Source: Hawksworthiomyces lignivorus
Lineage: Eukaryota; Ascomycota; Sordariomycetes; Ophiostomatales; Ophiostomataceae
Reading direction: 5' to 3'
NCBI GenBank assembly: GCA_002917075.1
Contig: NTMA01000033.1
Span: forward strand, 310,001-374,000
Length of the DNA stretch: 64,000 nucleotides
A program made the translations under genes and the position numbers. The notes beneath the pieces are model-generated. The model did no database searches. It was given only the letters and a program-made list of their open reading frames with translations, and had not been told where the DNA came from. Below, in pieces: positions 11,746 through 23,998 of this stretch. Position 1 is the stretch's first letter; every line of letters starts with the position of its first letter.

Positions 11746-13995
11746 CTACAACATGGTGCCAAAGGTTTCGGATGCTGCCGTCGTTTCGCCTGGCGGACCA
11801 AATGTATCTGCAGTCAGAGGTTTGCGGGGACTGCTGCTCTTCCCGCCGCCAGCTTCTTCGTCGCCGTTCGGTGCCGTTTTCCGGTGACGGAAGGTAAAGC
11901 CCACAAAGAGACCCTTACCCATTTCGTCTTCGCGGTCAGCCATAGTTTCGAGGGCAGCTTGCTTCTCGTGCACCTCCTTGTACTTGGCCATATCAGCCTC
12001 GTTGGTGAAGTCGTCAAAATAGCCGGCATCTGTCTCCGAATCAAGCTCTGGTACGAACGGTGCTTTGCTGGCCCGCAGCGTTTCCCAGTCCACTTCGGCA
12101 AAGTATTGGTGCTGGTAGATATCTTCAATGCGCGCAAATCGTTTCGACCGCGAATTGATACACGTTGTAATAAAGTTCCACGTCCGGTTGCTCAAGAAGT
12201 AGTTCGGATCTTCCCATACCGGCCGCTTTAGTACATCCCGCCAGTGCTTTAGATTTCGCCATGTTTCATCAGGTGTGGCACCAGCAAACGGAGGAAAGCC
12301 TGTCAGAGCCTCAAAAAGCATGCATCCCAGACTCCAGTAGTCAACAGTAAAGTCGTATTCTTCACCTCGCAGGACCTCCGGTGCCATATAATCTGGTGAG
12401 CCCACAATACTCTTGGCGTATGCAGTGTCCTTATCCCGCATTGTTCGGTACCCTTCCCGCCGCTCTGCCACGGTGCGCTGGCCCATAGGTTTGCCGAAGG
12501 GTACAGACGTTTCCGAGGCCTGCTCGAGCCGTACGCGCATCGATTCGATCTTGGCTGGCGCTAGCATGCCCGCCGCCAACCCGAAATCTGTCAACTTTAC
12601 ATGACCGGTCGAGTCTACCAGAAAATTTTCAGGCTTTAGGTCGCGATGGATGTACCCTAGCTGATGAAGCGCATCTACAGCGCAGAACATCTCAGCAATA
12701 TAAAATCGAGCATGTCGGTTCGACAGGACGCCGGTGTTGTTAAGCAGTGTCCGAAAATCACCACCAGGCACGTATTCCATAGCCAGATAGATGTTCTTGT
12801 CATCTTGGAAAGAATACAGCAAGCGGACCAGCCAATCACTCTTAGCTGTCGTCAAGATATCACGCTCTGTCAAAACGTGCCGTACCTCATCTAATTTGAA
12901 CAGCAATTTCTTGCTCATCACTTTCAGCGCGCAAACTTCGCGAGTGTCTTTCTTCTGGGCCAAGAACACCTGGCCGTAGCCTCCCTGTCCGACTTGTGTA
13001 AGAATTTGGAAATCACCGTGTCGTAGCCGAACACGCCGTTTCCGAAGGTTGGCCCGCTCGCGGCCTGTGTATTTGTGCCACATTTGGTTGTAAATCGCCT
13101 CATCCGTCTCGGGTGGTGAAGGATATTCGGCTTGGAAGGCATTAAGCCGGTTCTGCCGGGCACCCACGTATGTCAGAAGATCAAAGTAGTAGTCGAGGAA
13201 GTATAGTTGGGTGACGTTAACTAGTCGCCGCACGTTGGGTCGCTTGAGGATCTCTAGCTCTTCAGCGGTTAAACCACGCGAAGTATTAAATTTTTTCACA
13301 TTTGGCGTGATAGGGCGGTCTCTGGTCTGTTGGTAGAGCTCGTGCCGTGACAAGGCAGCATGGTTGTGCTGGACCCCAACTGACTCTGTGGGGATGGGAA
13401 GGCGGGTCGGAGGGAGGATCGAGGTAGTGTTGTCTTTGCCTTTGTGAGCTGGATTGCCGTCAATACCAGGAACAGAAGCAGATGTGGCGTTGCTGACAAG
13501 ATCTTTGTTTTCTTTGTTGCTATTGATGTCCCGCTGAGAGGAGTCGGTCAAGATTTGATTCCCAGCTCCCCCTGTTACGGTAGATGCCGTTGATTTTTTG
13601 TGCAAGACGCTGTTGTCGACGGCGAAAGGGTCGTCCAAGGGTGTACCCAAGGTAGAAGACTGCTGAGGCGGCGCATTGTTGCCCTTGGTGGGCGTGAGAG
13701 GAAGGCTGTTGGTACCACTGCCACTGGCAGCTATTTGGGGCCGTCCCAGCCGCACCGCGTTGTCGAACAGACCAGGTACAGGTACAATGATATTGCTAGT
13801 CTTCGTGATGCCTGTATTGATATCGTGGGCGTCCGGTAACTCGTAGGCACCTGGTGGCAGCGTCTTCTTGCTGGGACTACCCTGTGGCGTGCTTACAGGC
13901 GTCAAGAAGTTGTTTTTTGTCGGAGTTGCTGGGCGCGAAGATGAACTGGCGGAAACGCCAGTCCGGTCAAATAGACTGGCCATGAAGCTGGCCAT
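11746..13995 (-). CDS. dbf2: NDR-family protein kinase, DBF2/Sid2/SidB type
   Basis: Ser/Thr kinase of the septation-initiation / mitotic-exit network; with its Mob1 coactivator it acts at spindle pole bodies and septa. It is one exon of 749 aa. Residues 1-235 are low-complexity, with FLTPVSTPQGSPSK near the start. Residues about 245-325 form the Mob-binding region (LVNVTQLYFLDYYFDLL). The kinase domain runs from about F329 to F632: glycine loop GQGGYG 336-341, Lys358 in CALKVMSKK, HRD 450-452, DFG 470-472. The activation loop is AKSIVGSPDYMAPE with the presumed phospho-Ser529. The extended insert between subdomains VII and VIII typical of NDR kinases is present (about 474-525). The hydrophobic motif is FVGFTF with Thr701. 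The TQLYFLD block fits DBF2 rather than COT1/Orb6. The first ATG is used; a second in-frame Met is at residue 5. All key residues are intact. Confidence 0.93.
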   Translation of the reverse strand: MASFMASLFDRTGVSASSSSRPATPTKNNFLTPVSTPQGSPSKKTLPPGAYELPDAHDINTGITKTSNIIVPVPGLFDNAVRLGRPQIAASGSGTNSLPLTPTKGNNAPPQQSSTLGTPLDDPFAVDNSVLHKKSTASTVTGGAGNQILTDSSQRDINSNKENKDLVSNATSASVPGIDGNPAHKGKDNTTSILPPTRLPIPTESVGVQHNHAALSRHELYQQTRDRPITPNVKKFNTSRGLTAEELEILKRPNVRRLVNVTQLYFLDYYFDLLTYVGARQNRLNAFQAEYPSPPETDEAIYNQMWHKYTGRERANLRKRRVRLRHGDFQILTQVGQGGYGQVFLAQKKDTREVCALKVMSKKLLFKLDEVRHVLTERDILTTAKSDWLVRLLYSFQDDKNIYLAMEYVPGGDFRTLLNNTGVLSNRHARFYIAEMFCAVDALHQLGYIHRDLKPENFLVDSTGHVKLTDFGLAAGMLAPAKIESMRVRLEQASETSVPFGKPMGQRTVAERREGYRTMRDKDTAYAKSIVGSPDYMAPEVLRGEEYDFTVDYWSLGCMLFEALTGFPPFAGATPDETWRNLKHWRDVLKRPVWEDPNYFLSNRTWNFITTCINSRSKRFARIEDIYQHQYFAEVDWETLRASKAPFVPELDSETDAGYFDDFTNEADMAKYKEVHEKQAALETMADREDEMGKGLFVGFTFRHRKTAPNGDEEAGGGKSSSPRKPLTADTFGPPGETTAASETFGTML

Positions 13996-14951
13996 GTCGA
14001 ATGGTGGAAAACTAACAAAATGGGAACGAGAACAAGGATTTGATGGTCATCTGATGGCAGATGGAAGGTAGGCGAAAGGTAGTGTTCGTGTAGATGGAGA
14101 AGAAGAGCCAGGAAGAGGACGAAGAGATGAATAAGGCTCTAAACAAAAAGAAAACAGGCGACAGAATGCGAAACAAAGATAAGAAAGGAATGTATCTCGA
14201 CTGGTACTGGACAAAATAGAAAAGGAGGCCTGAGCAGAAGGGAAATTAAGAGGTCTGTGGAAAACAAACAAATAATGAATTGTACGCGTTTGTCTCCAAC
14301 GAGGGAGGCGCAAGGAGCTGGTGAAGTCTTTCTTTTCTGTAGGGTATTCGTCTTTTTTTTTTTTAACTTTAATTAGTATTGCATCCTCTTGTTTAGATTC
14401 TAGGAGCATGAATATATTGATTGAATGCAGTCTCGCGTCGCTGTGGATCACAGAGGAAGAAAACAAACTGAACGCTGCACGTCGATTCCCGATCGGGCCT
14501 CATTGTAATGGTGGGCTGTAGATGATGCCCCACTAAACAAATGTTGCCGCAGCAACAATCGTCTTTATTTAGCGGGTCTTCTCAACAGCGGGATCCATCA
14601 GTGGTACTCCGTACCCATTTTCCCATACTTCACTTGCGAGTAAGACTCTCTTATGGCAAGGCGCATCTTTACATGTCTCGGCAACGGTTTGCATAGTGGT
14701 ATAAAGATTATTTCACCCGGTCCTGACGATTCAATATTAAGCATTAGTTAAATCTAGTACGCTTCTTTAAGTATGTGTGTGTGTCGTCAAATCTCCAGCC
14801 TTGATGCGCCCTTTTATTCGTGTGAATTCATGTTTCGTATATTCCAACTCTCTAAAAATATACACGATTTAAAGAGTGGTTACTGATAGGAGCTAGAAAA
14901 CAAGAATAGTGTTCTGCTCAGCGTTCATACATAGTTATACGTATTTCTTTG
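13996..14951. other. dbf2 leader and gpi2 3' flank
   Basis: Spacer between two minus-strand genes. From 14050 to about 14330 the plus strand is purine-rich, so the kinase has a CT-rich leader in its sense strand, typical of fungal core promoters. An exact TACTCCGTA lies at 14605-14613. No gene seen. Confidence 0.6.
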
Positions 14952-17055
14952 TTACATGTCGTTCCAGTGCCGCCGGCTTATAATGATCGGCCGTGCTGGA
15001 TCCCAAGGGCCGTAGATCTCGTTTTTGTACTTTTGTAGACCAATCAACCACCAGCTGCAGCCTCCCATGGCCACAGCGGAGAGGAGACACGCCACTACCA
15101 TACCCGCCACAGCGCTTCGCCAAGGCAACCCGTCTCCGCCGCCTGTCAGAATGATGCCGACGCCAGCGCCAGCGCCTAGCACAAGCAAGACAGTCAATCC
15201 AATATGGTAGCGCCAGCTTCTGTGACGTGCATAACGGCGAAACACAGGAAATAGGCCAAAGACTTCGATGCTGAAGAGCGTCAAACTGAATACCTGGCCG
15301 GTCGAGGGCAGTCGGCTGGCAAGCACAGTGGATGCCATGAGTGCAGCATTGGTCGACAGCGAAGCCACAGGAAACTTATGCGCACCCACCCAAACGCCTG
15401 AATAGTCGAAGAAGAAAATGTTGATCGACAACAGCCAGAAAGACATAGCCCAAATACTATCCGAGGATGTAGAACGCGTGAGAGATTTAAGAATCGGTGA
15501 GAGACCGAGCAATGTGAAATAGATGAGGACAGCAGACTTGATCGTAGCAAATCGGTGGTGAGTTCGGCCATCACGCGAGGGCGTCAAGGGTCGTCGCGGT
15601 GCTGGTGGATACCGAGGCGTTGCAGGTGTTGCGGGAAGTTGCTCTGCAGAATGACCATGTAACGAGGTCGGTTCTTGGGATGTACCGTTGGCAACAGTGG
15701 CGGTGCCGACTTGAGACGCGCTCGCATGGAGATTCGGCTGCCACAGATTGGTTGCGCTACTAATTTTACCGGCGCCGCGACTGGCAGAGCCACTGCCGCT
15801 GCTTGTCTTGATATTATTGCCATTGCTGCTACTGCGGCTATGGCCGTGGGTGCGGTCATACGTGTTTGACATCGTGAATAGACTTGTCGTAGAGCTGCTT
15901 GCAGACGGTATTTGACGCAAAGAGTCTGCTGTAGGCCTTGGTGCTGGCAGCTTACTTGCGTGGTGAGTATGCAGAGGATATAGATCTGGGCTGGTGCCGG
16001 TGTTTCCATCGTTTCTGGGCTCGCGATACCGGTGCGAAAAGTGTTGATTTCGGCCGTCGTCCAATTCACCTCCACTCGTATTACCTAGTCGACCGTCTTC
16101 ACTTCCATCTGGATTTTGTTCTTGACCAGCCCACCATTCCCACAGCAGCCATCCTATGCACGTAGCAATGCTGCCCCAGCCAACGACAGACACAGGGCTG
16201 ACACGTTCCTGGAAAATACCGACGAAGCAAACGACAAATATGATCACCGAGCACACGTGTTGCACTATAACCGTGGAGTCGGCGACGAGTGGCCAAAAAT
16301 CGTATGGCTGTAGGCGAGGATTGCGCTGGAGATTCTCCAAAAAAGTAGCTTGGTCGGTATAGTTGTCGGGAACTTCTTTGTTAGAATTGTAGAATGGGAA
16401 ATGAAGGAAATGGCATGAGTTTGAAAAAGGGAATCTTACAAGATTGTTTCACCCATAGAAGCTTTTTCCACGTCCGTCTCCGCCGACGGCGGCTGCGACT
16501 TCGGCTATCTCTTCCAGTCGCTAAAGCACCGGATGTTGTTCGTCTTAGACTACCACTTGCAGTTCCCAGAGGGCCACCAGGCCGCAACGACTGGCGAGAC
16601 AGGCGCTGTTCCCGTAGCTCACTATTAGAGACGTTGCCGCTCGTGTTGACGTTATGATGCCTAGAGCTGCGGTCCCATGGTGGTGACACAGATGTGTAGA
16701 AGGCATCCTCAGGTGCCAAGTGATATGGATCAGCCCGGCGGGTGACAGCCGGGCTGGCAGCCACCTTAGCTGCCGTTGCCGCGGAAGATGGGAGCGAGGC
16801 GGGTACGGTCGAGGACCGCGTCAGTGGAGGGAATGGGCCGTCGAACTGTGAGGAGAGCAATGAGGCAGATTGCTGTTTCTGAGCTTGCAATGGGGGGTAA
16901 GTTTGCGACGATTGTTGAGCATGTGTTTGCGGCGCTTGTGCCTGAAGCTGCGACTCAAATCGGGACAGCGATTGTTGCGACTGTGGCGGGGACAGAGATG
17001 GCGTATGATGGTGTCCTATTAAAGGGAGGGACGAGGGGCCGTCGGTTGTCACCAT
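14952..17055 (-). CDS. gpi2: GPI-GlcNAc transferase subunit Gpi2/PIG-C
   Basis: Subunit of the ER complex that transfers GlcNAc to phosphatidylinositol, the first step of GPI-anchor synthesis. Exons complement(join(14952..16372, 16440..17055)) give 678 aa. The 67-nt intron has a GTAAGA donor, a TTCTAACAAAG branch region and an AAG acceptor. Splicing joins WKKLLWVKQS to FPDNYTDQATF and then LQPYDFWPLVADSTVIVQH (about 226-244), the family signature, followed by a multi-span hydrophobic region to the C-terminus. Two Ser/Pro-rich insertions, at residues 1-190 and about 290-480, make it longer than the roughly 300-aa animal and yeast proteins. The start is uncertain: an exon-like stretch lies just upstream (17113-17223) and could splice into this frame near codon 13. 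The function call is confident; the N-terminus is not. Confidence 0.88.
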
Positions 17056-17223
17056 TGCATCAAGGCAAATATAAAAAAAATCATTAAGATGTAGCCAAAT
17101 ACACGAGAAGCAGCAGCGATAGGTGCACGGCTGGATACATCGACTGGGAGCAGTTCGGCGTAGTTGGCGGTGCGTTCGAATGAATGCGGAGACAGACGGC
17201 GACGGTTGCCGGCACGGTGGAAG
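17048..17223 (-). other. Possible unassigned exon upstream of gpi2
   Basis: On the minus strand a strong acceptor-like sequence (eleven T then AG, ending at 17224) precedes an open frame with good third-position GC. The frame contains RRLSPHSFERTANYAELLP and ends at a TGA at 17048-17050. It may be an upstream gpi2 exon: a GTGTAT donor after 17113 and a TTTAATAG acceptor in gpi2 codon 13 have matching phases. It may instead be the last exon of a small tail-anchored protein, since its end is hydrophobic. I could not find a convincing first exon: the ATG at 17314 has no good donor. It overlaps the gpi2 start by a few bases. Confidence 0.3.
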
Positions 17224-18347
17224 CTAAAAAAAAAAAGAGAATATTTGCTTAATCGCGTGTAGTAAATAAAGAACTAGGCTGTCCTTGGAGAGCGAGACTC
17301 TGCTCTGCAGACATGGTGAAGATGGCAAAGAGGTAAAAGGGATACCAATGCAAAGAGAAGGTGGGATTAATGTTAGCTGATACCACAAATGACTTCGCTC
17401 AAATATTAGCGTTCCCTTATCGATAAAGGACAGGTGGTTTTAGAATAATTACGGAGTACTGAATACGTGCATTGCCAGTAGTTGATTCTAGCCCAATATC
17501 TACGGAGTAATTACATACACCAGCGCAGTACAGGGCACTTCGAGGTCCGTTTACCAATGACAAGTCCTCATCACACAGGCAATGCTTCAATCTCGAGTTT
17601 GTATCATATTTTGACCCTCACAATCTTGTTCATTTAAATATCGCTGAACTAAGGTAAGCACCACGTGACAACATTGTGTAGTAAATACAGCTTGGAAATC
17701 ATCCCCATGATTAGGCACAATAACATTTCCCATGTTTTTAGACGAAGTGTAATGTATTGTATTTCCTTGATCCGACCTTCTTTGATCATTTATAGCCCGC
17801 ATTCCAGAGTGCCATCTTGGTTGCGCCAAAGCCACGTAGTCTATATACAAGATAAAAAAAGAGAAATCCATACTTGGGGTATCCGACAAAATCTCCTCCC
17901 ACCTACAACTCTTTAACGCATGACATCCAAAATTTCGTAGATAGAAATAAATAATCCAAAATACCAACACCAGAAAATCATCGTCATATGGGATATCAAA
18001 CCAAATTACCAACCCCGATGAGAAACCTTAAGAGACACATCATTATTGCGTTGACCAATCGTCTCGGATCATCTCCACTCTGCCGCCACCTCCGAGAACC
18101 ATGCAACAAACCAAGTAGAAAGCACAGGAAAGACACAGCGGTGCCAAAATGCCAAAAAGAGAAAGTTAGTACAAAAATCAGAAATGAAACTCATAGAAAA
18201 AAATATATATAATGAGTCTCCGGTGAGCTTGAGTAGTGATAGAAAAAGCTTGTCGAGCCTTGAAAGCATATCGGAATCTATGCATATGGCGAAGAGAATT
18301 AGAAGTGGTGGGCGAGAAATATGTTCGTATATGAAAGTGGCTCTTCT
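17056..18347. other. Spacer between areA and gpi2
   Basis: It holds the gpi2 promoter/leader and the areA 3' flank. A poly-pyrimidine tract and AG at 17224-17236 (minus strand) look like a good splice acceptor, followed by an open, coding-like stretch to about 17113. Exact TACGGAGTA copies are at 17450-17458 and 17501-17509. The rest shows no gene. Confidence 0.5.
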
Positions 18348-21300
18348 TTAGAGACTCATAGTTAACCATTCCCACTCCTGCGGGCCGCCAGCAGTGCCAC
18401 CAGGGGTCATCATAGAGCCAGATGCTGCTGGGCCCATGCCAATCATGCCAGGACTAACAATCGGCCGTTGAGTCACACCAAAAGCGTTGGCTAAACCCAG
18501 ATTGCTAGTATGCTTATCTAGGAATCCAAGACCGGTGCTGGCGCCAAGTGACAAAGCTGCCTCATTAGAGCCGGTGGAGTTCTCGGGGCTGTCTATGTCC
18601 ATGATGCTACTGCCACCCAGTCCGACGTCACTTGGTGTCACCGCCATCGAAGATGGAGGCACATGTGTCCCCTTACTATGGCGGCGCTGCCGTTTTGATG
18701 TAGATGACGCTGCAATTGATCGTGGTAGAGAAGCAGCGCCTGGTCCAGGCGTATTCTTCGGTGGAGCCGCAGCGATTGGGACGACACCCTTTCCGCCACT
18801 AACAGAACCCGAGTAGCTTGCCGGAGTACTTCCAGCTGTATTGCCTCCACTGGCAGGACTCTCACTATCATTGGCGCTGCCGGCACGATTATGTTGAGAC
18901 GGAGGCGTCGTGACGTTGGAAGAAACAGCTACCGAGGGCTGAATAGTAGAAGAAGCCGCGGCAGAAATTGAGAGTGTTGAGTTCTTGCGCGTGCTTGCTC
19001 CAGAGGTAGTGCCTTTCTTGCCAGAACGGGTGCTTGTTCCACCGACAGGAAGGCTGGCACCTGAGCCTCGGTTTCGCTTCTTGATGACATCTGTCTTCAA
19101 ACTGAGTGGACGCACCACACCGTGCAGCTTCAAAAATAGGCCACATGCATTGCACAGGGGCTGGCCCTCAGGGTTACGCCGCCACAACGGAGTGGTTTGT
19201 GTAAAGCAGTTGGTGCATGTTGTTGGCGCGGATGAGTCGCCTTGGCCTTGGCTTTGGAGATTAGTAGAGGAGCCATGCTTCGAACTAGGAATTGGTGGTG
19301 TGGATGGCCGGCTATGAGCTACTGAACTGAAGCCTGATGCGTGGCCACTGGTAGTACCTGCCACTCCGTGGTCGTTCGGCGGCGAATCGGGATTCGGCTG
19401 GCCAACACGATCGAAATTGCCAGAAATGCTGCCAGTACGATTAACGTTTGGTGTGGAAGTAGTTCGAGTAACCTTCTGCTGGCGCCGGTCGGCCGCGGCA
19501 AGGTTGCCATGACGAAGGGACTGCGATTGGGAACGACTAAGGCTACTACCGTTGCTGCCACCAGCTGAACCATTCGCACCCTCCCAATCAACAGTGCTGG
19601 CATCATTGAAGTCGGCCGTTGTGGCAAGGCCAATTGTCACTTGTTTGCGCGGGGGGATACCACCCGGGTAACGAGCAGCATGAGTACTGAATTGACCAGG
19701 CAGCGATGCATCCCAGCCCATATTGCCGTTACTGCCAGTGCCAGAGCTATTATTTCCATCTAAACCTGTACCATCGTCCATGCCTGGTGAGAATTCATTG
19801 CTGGTGAGTCCTAAATTGCGGTCCGCAAATACCCCAGCGTCATCCTCATCAGCGTCTGAATCCGCACCGAACGAAAACATATTGTCACTCAGCAAGTTGT
19901 TTCCGCCACTCATACCAGGTGATTGTTCGGTCACCTGGTGGTCTTGCTGGTGAAAAACTTGGGCAGGATCAATATGGCTGAAAGACGTAGAAAATGCAGA
20001 AACGTTTTCAGGGCCAGCAGTTGACACCGGACCCTGATGGAATAAGGAATTTCCCGAGCCGGCGTTATACATTATGGCACCTGCGGTTTGACTGCCAGTT
20101 GTAGTAACGCTGCTTGCCATCGAGGAAGAGATGCCAGCGGCAGTAGAAGGTAAGCCTGGACGAAAAGACTGAGCGGATCGCTGTTGACCATGACGAATGT
20201 CCATAGAGCCAAAATAGAAATTGTCAGCACCGGTGCCTACACTGCCGTCATTCAACGGGTGAGGTGTTGAAGCGGTAGAATGGTAGGCCGAACCAGGAGG
20301 GGAATAGTAATCAGCGGTAGTAGGTATGGAAGATGATGGCATGGAGGGACCACTATTGCTGTATAAGTTGGAAAAGAGGCCATGGTTGACCATCGGGGAA
20401 GTGGAGGGGGAGATGCAGAATTGCTGCTGGAAAGGGCCCGCAGACGTCAAAAGAGTATCATTGTCCATGAAAGAGTCAAGCGGAAAGGGGATGCCGGTGG
20501 GTGTAGGCTGGTCATTGTTGGTTAGACCAGTGGACATTGAAGGATCCAGCGCATATTCCTGGAGCTCAGGATCGACGTCGAGATCGGCTGCGTTTCCAAC
20601 AGCGGGCACCTGAGGAGAGAAATTGGCGGGCCGTTTCCGGGTCTGAGTAGTTAGTTTGAGTTTGTGACGAGGAGCAGCCTGGGAAACAGTAGGGTGAGAA
20701 GTAGGGAAAGACGGAGGTGGACGAACTCGTCTGTCATCGATGCTTGTCTTGCGATGATGGCGGGTCACATATGCGAATTCGTCCTGTGCGCCTTGGTGGG
20801 GTGCCACGGGGACACTCTGAGGTACGAAGGACTTTCCAGATTCACGACGGGATTTAATAGGAATGGCAGAGGTAACAGCATGGGCTGAAGATGATTCTTT
20901 CCCTGCCGCTGTGGTAGGTAACAATCCACTGTCAGGTGACATCGCAGCACCGGCCTCGGGAGACGCCACGTTCTGAGGATCAATGAAGTCGTCCAGGCTC
21001 ATGGGATCCGCAGCATTCTGGTTGTTTTGGAAAAGAAGGCTCTGCTCGGATGACTTCCGCAGCTGAGCAATGCCACTTGGGGGGTTGGCAATAGGCACCT
21101 TAGAAGGCGCGGGTCTGCTAAACTGCTTAATACAAAGATTTTAAAACTAATACGAATTGAGGCTTCATTAACTTACCTTGGAATCTTTGCAGCACGCAGT
21201 TTTACGTGCATCATACGCCAGGTAATGTTCTCCATCCGCTCTTGGTTGGGTAAAGCTTGCTTTGTCCTGGAGAAATAGCGCCAGATCTCCGTAGCGAGCG

Positions 21301-21736
21301 GATCTTGCTTTTCCATCTCCTCTTGGCTGCTAGGACCATCTAAAGGGTCGGGACCAGTTCCTCTGCGAAGGTCGGCAAAGACATCGTCCCGAGAAAGCCG
21401 TTCCCGAGCGGAACGATAGAGAGAATCAACGTCAAGACCCAGCCGGCCCTTTGGACGGGCGGTGACAGAAGCAGACGGATCGCCGCTCGCTGTCACAGCA
21501 GTCACGTCGTTGACATCATGTTGATATTTGTCGTCGGTCAAATCAAGGTTGTTGCTAATATTGTTGGTGCTAGTGACGGAGGTAGTAGTCTTATGGTGAG
21601 ATGCGTAAGCATTGACAGGAACCCCGTTTTCCACTGGCCGGCGGGGGAAGCGGTAGTCGTGTTCTGTTATGGTGGTGTTCATGCTCATCATGGGGCTCGA
21701 CGTGCCAAGAGGCGACGTCGTGCTTGCGGCCATCAT
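18348..21736 (-). CDS. areA: GATA transcription factor AreA/NIT2 (nitrogen regulator)
   Basis: Global activator of nitrogen-catabolite genes; binds GATA sites in the nucleus. Exons complement(join(18348..21117, 21177..21736)) give 1109 aa. The 59-nt intron has a GTAAGT donor and TTTAG acceptor, and the join reads [19 protein letters not shown]. Near residues 140-185 lies [32 protein letters not shown] in pieces, the conserved AreA N-terminal block. MSLDDFIDP (about 226-234) follows. The GATA finger is C821-x2-C824-x17-C842-x2-C845 with [18 protein letters not shown], then the basic [16 protein letters not shown] tail. The C-terminus EWEWLTMSL matches the short tail that the NmrA repressor contacts in Aspergillus and Neurospora. 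Long Ser/Gly/Asn-rich regions make it somewhat longer than usual. The longer open frame begins at a TTG codon, so the ATG at 21736 is taken. The gene is apparently intact. Confidence 0.94.
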
Positions 21737-22375
21737 GGCTGCCAATGCCGGTATGTAATGTGGAGTGAGTGGCCGAGAGTAAGAGCTTCAAAAAGATTGT
21801 GCACGCGCGTGTGCAAGCACTGACGCGGATGGAGGATCAAGCTTGCGTCAAAAGATCACAATCGAGATCTAGAATGCTTTTCCGCGGAGAAGAAGTTTAT
21901 TTCGGCAGCACACCGAAGCGACGGAACAAATTCCACAAAGGAGGGTTGAGAACAATATTAAAGCAAGGCCCCGAATCAGGTCCAGTACAGACGACAACAA
22001 GGTAAAGGAAAGGCCAAATGAGACAATGAGTAAGGGATACGGCTAGGAAGGCTGGCCGTGATGGAGACAAAGCGCGGGGGATGGGCGAAAAATTACGAGA
22101 GAAAAACGTCTTTTGGTCGGCTTCCAGTCCCCACGTTGCCTAGTTGTTCGCTCGGCTAGGGACGCGGCTCCTCAATTCCTGCGTGCGTTTGTGCGATCGC
22201 AGGGAAGACGATGTAAAAAGAGAGGTTTGATATAAAAGGAACCTCTTCTGTATTCTTTTTCGAAGTATGGTTCTTCTTTCCGCTCTGCTTCCCAAACTCA
22301 GGATCAGTTTCCCATTTACACAGCTCGATTCGGTTGCCGGGATTCTCCTTCAAGAGTGCGGGTGGCGAATTGGAA

Positions 22376-22610
22376 TGAAGAAAAATGAGGGGAGAAAAGA
22401 AATAAGAAGAGAGAGAAGCGGGAGAGGGAGAGAAAAGCGAAAAGAGGGGAGAAAGGAAGAAAGAGAAGGGAAACGAGTCCAAAATGGAAGAGAGACGGGA
22501 AATGGAGAGAATTAAAAGAGAAGAGGGTGAAGAAAACTAGATGAGTTGGAAAAAGGGAAAGAAAAGAAAATAGGGTGACGGGTGGGAAAGAGGGGGAGGT
22601 AGAGACGCAG
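22376..22610 (-). promoter_or_regulatory. Pyrimidine-rich tract upstream of areA
   Basis: About 230 bp in which the plus strand is almost wholly A/G, so the areA sense strand is CT-rich. CT tracts often mark core promoters and transcription starts in filamentous fungi. Its place 0.65-0.9 kb upstream of the ATG suggests a long areA leader. The role is inferred from composition and position only. Confidence 0.5.
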
Positions 22611-23048
22611 AGCTTCTGCAAGTCGACAAGCAGTTGCGAGAAAAAAGTGCGCCAGCGAAAGAAGGACGAAGAGGCGACACTCTCACCCAGACGGAGCACT
22701 TTCCCAAATTCTGGTCCTTCCACAATTTGGTCCTTGGCCTCCGAGCGACGGGCGTCAGATTGGAATGCAAGGTTGGTGGGAGTGGTAGAAACGTGGTGGC
22801 AGAGCAAGGAAAGGCAACAGGTAGTGTGGGAATGGCAGGGGACAGGGCATCAACTTGACTTTGGGAGGAACAAAAAAAATGGGGGTCGTCTTCTATTCAA
22901 AGTTGGGGGTTTCTTTCTATTCCATTGTTGGCTGCTGGAGAAACAGTCGACGAGTCAGTCCAGTCACTCAAAGGAGAAACTCGGGCTGGTGGCTTTTAGG
23001 CAGTGGACCAAAAACAAGAGCAACCAAGAAAGGAAATAACGATTGGAA

Positions 23049-23059
23049 GGGGGGGGGGG
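23049..23059. repeat. G11 homopolymer
   Basis: Eleven consecutive G on the plus strand, followed by CGCCGGCC. It is a possible assembly-sensitive or structured spot. Confidence 0.9.
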
Positions 23060-23980
23060 CGCCGGCCTTCATCGAGGTGCAGAAGGAAGGATTGGCACAA
23101 AGTTCGGCTGTGGGTGGGCCAGATGCAGCTTTCGCCAAGAAAGGCGAGGGACTGGTGGGTGAACCTCTCGGTAGTGCACAGTGCGATATACGGAGAGTTA
23201 TGACCGAGGACGCACCAGCGGCGAACAATAAAGAAGCATGCGACGGCGGGTGGCCTGCTTCTGTTCTTCCACCCAGTAGGAGTCACGGACTCCCAAGCTC
23301 ACCAACCAGGCCGCCCAGCCCGCTGTAGCAGCTAACAATTTAGCTCAACTGCACTAAGCTAGGCCCTGCAGATTCGTGGTGCAGGAAATGTTCGTGAACG
23401 CAAAAATACCCACAGAGTAGGAGTGTGCGAAAAAACTGTGGATACGGCGGGTACGACACCAGATGCACTATGAAAAAGAATAGAGAAAGACAGCCAGGAA
23501 AACAAAGGCTGGCCCGCCAGGCGGCAGAAAGGCCTTCGCTAGTGCTAGCACACTAACTCTAGAACGTGCTTGCTCCGGTGTAGCTTGTTTCGTAAGCATA
23601 CTGTATAAGCCTATGCCAGTAGCATTACAGACGATCTACGGAGTAATCCACGAATCTATTAACCTTTGAGGATGCCCTAGTCGGCGGCGCTTTCAAAGAC
23701 GCGTATGTCATCAATGACTTCAAGTTAACAGTTCGAATAATCCTCACTTGGGAATTTTGCAAGTGAATTGCGTCTCAATAACGACACAGGCAAGAGCGAA
23801 TATTACTTTTATAGGTCAAGGTGGATCGCTGCGAAATGAAGAACGTGGGAATGGGTGTGGATGCGATTTAATGGAGTGGGGGGTAAAAGAGAAAAATACC
23901 ACGAATGCGCGTTGTCCATGTTATAGAAATATAGAAGAATAACGGCTGTCGGTTGGGAGAGCGAAAGAGGCGCGAATAAC

Positions 23981-23998
23981 AAAAAAAAAAAAAAAAAA
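23981..23998. repeat. A18 homopolymer
   Basis: Eighteen consecutive A in the gene-free region, with no recognisable retroelement next to it. Confidence 0.9.

Noticed and set aside
17587..18012. 141-aa minus frame in the areA-gpi2 spacer
   Set aside because: AT-rich, no homology seen, and lies where areA 3' and gpi2 5' flanks are expected.
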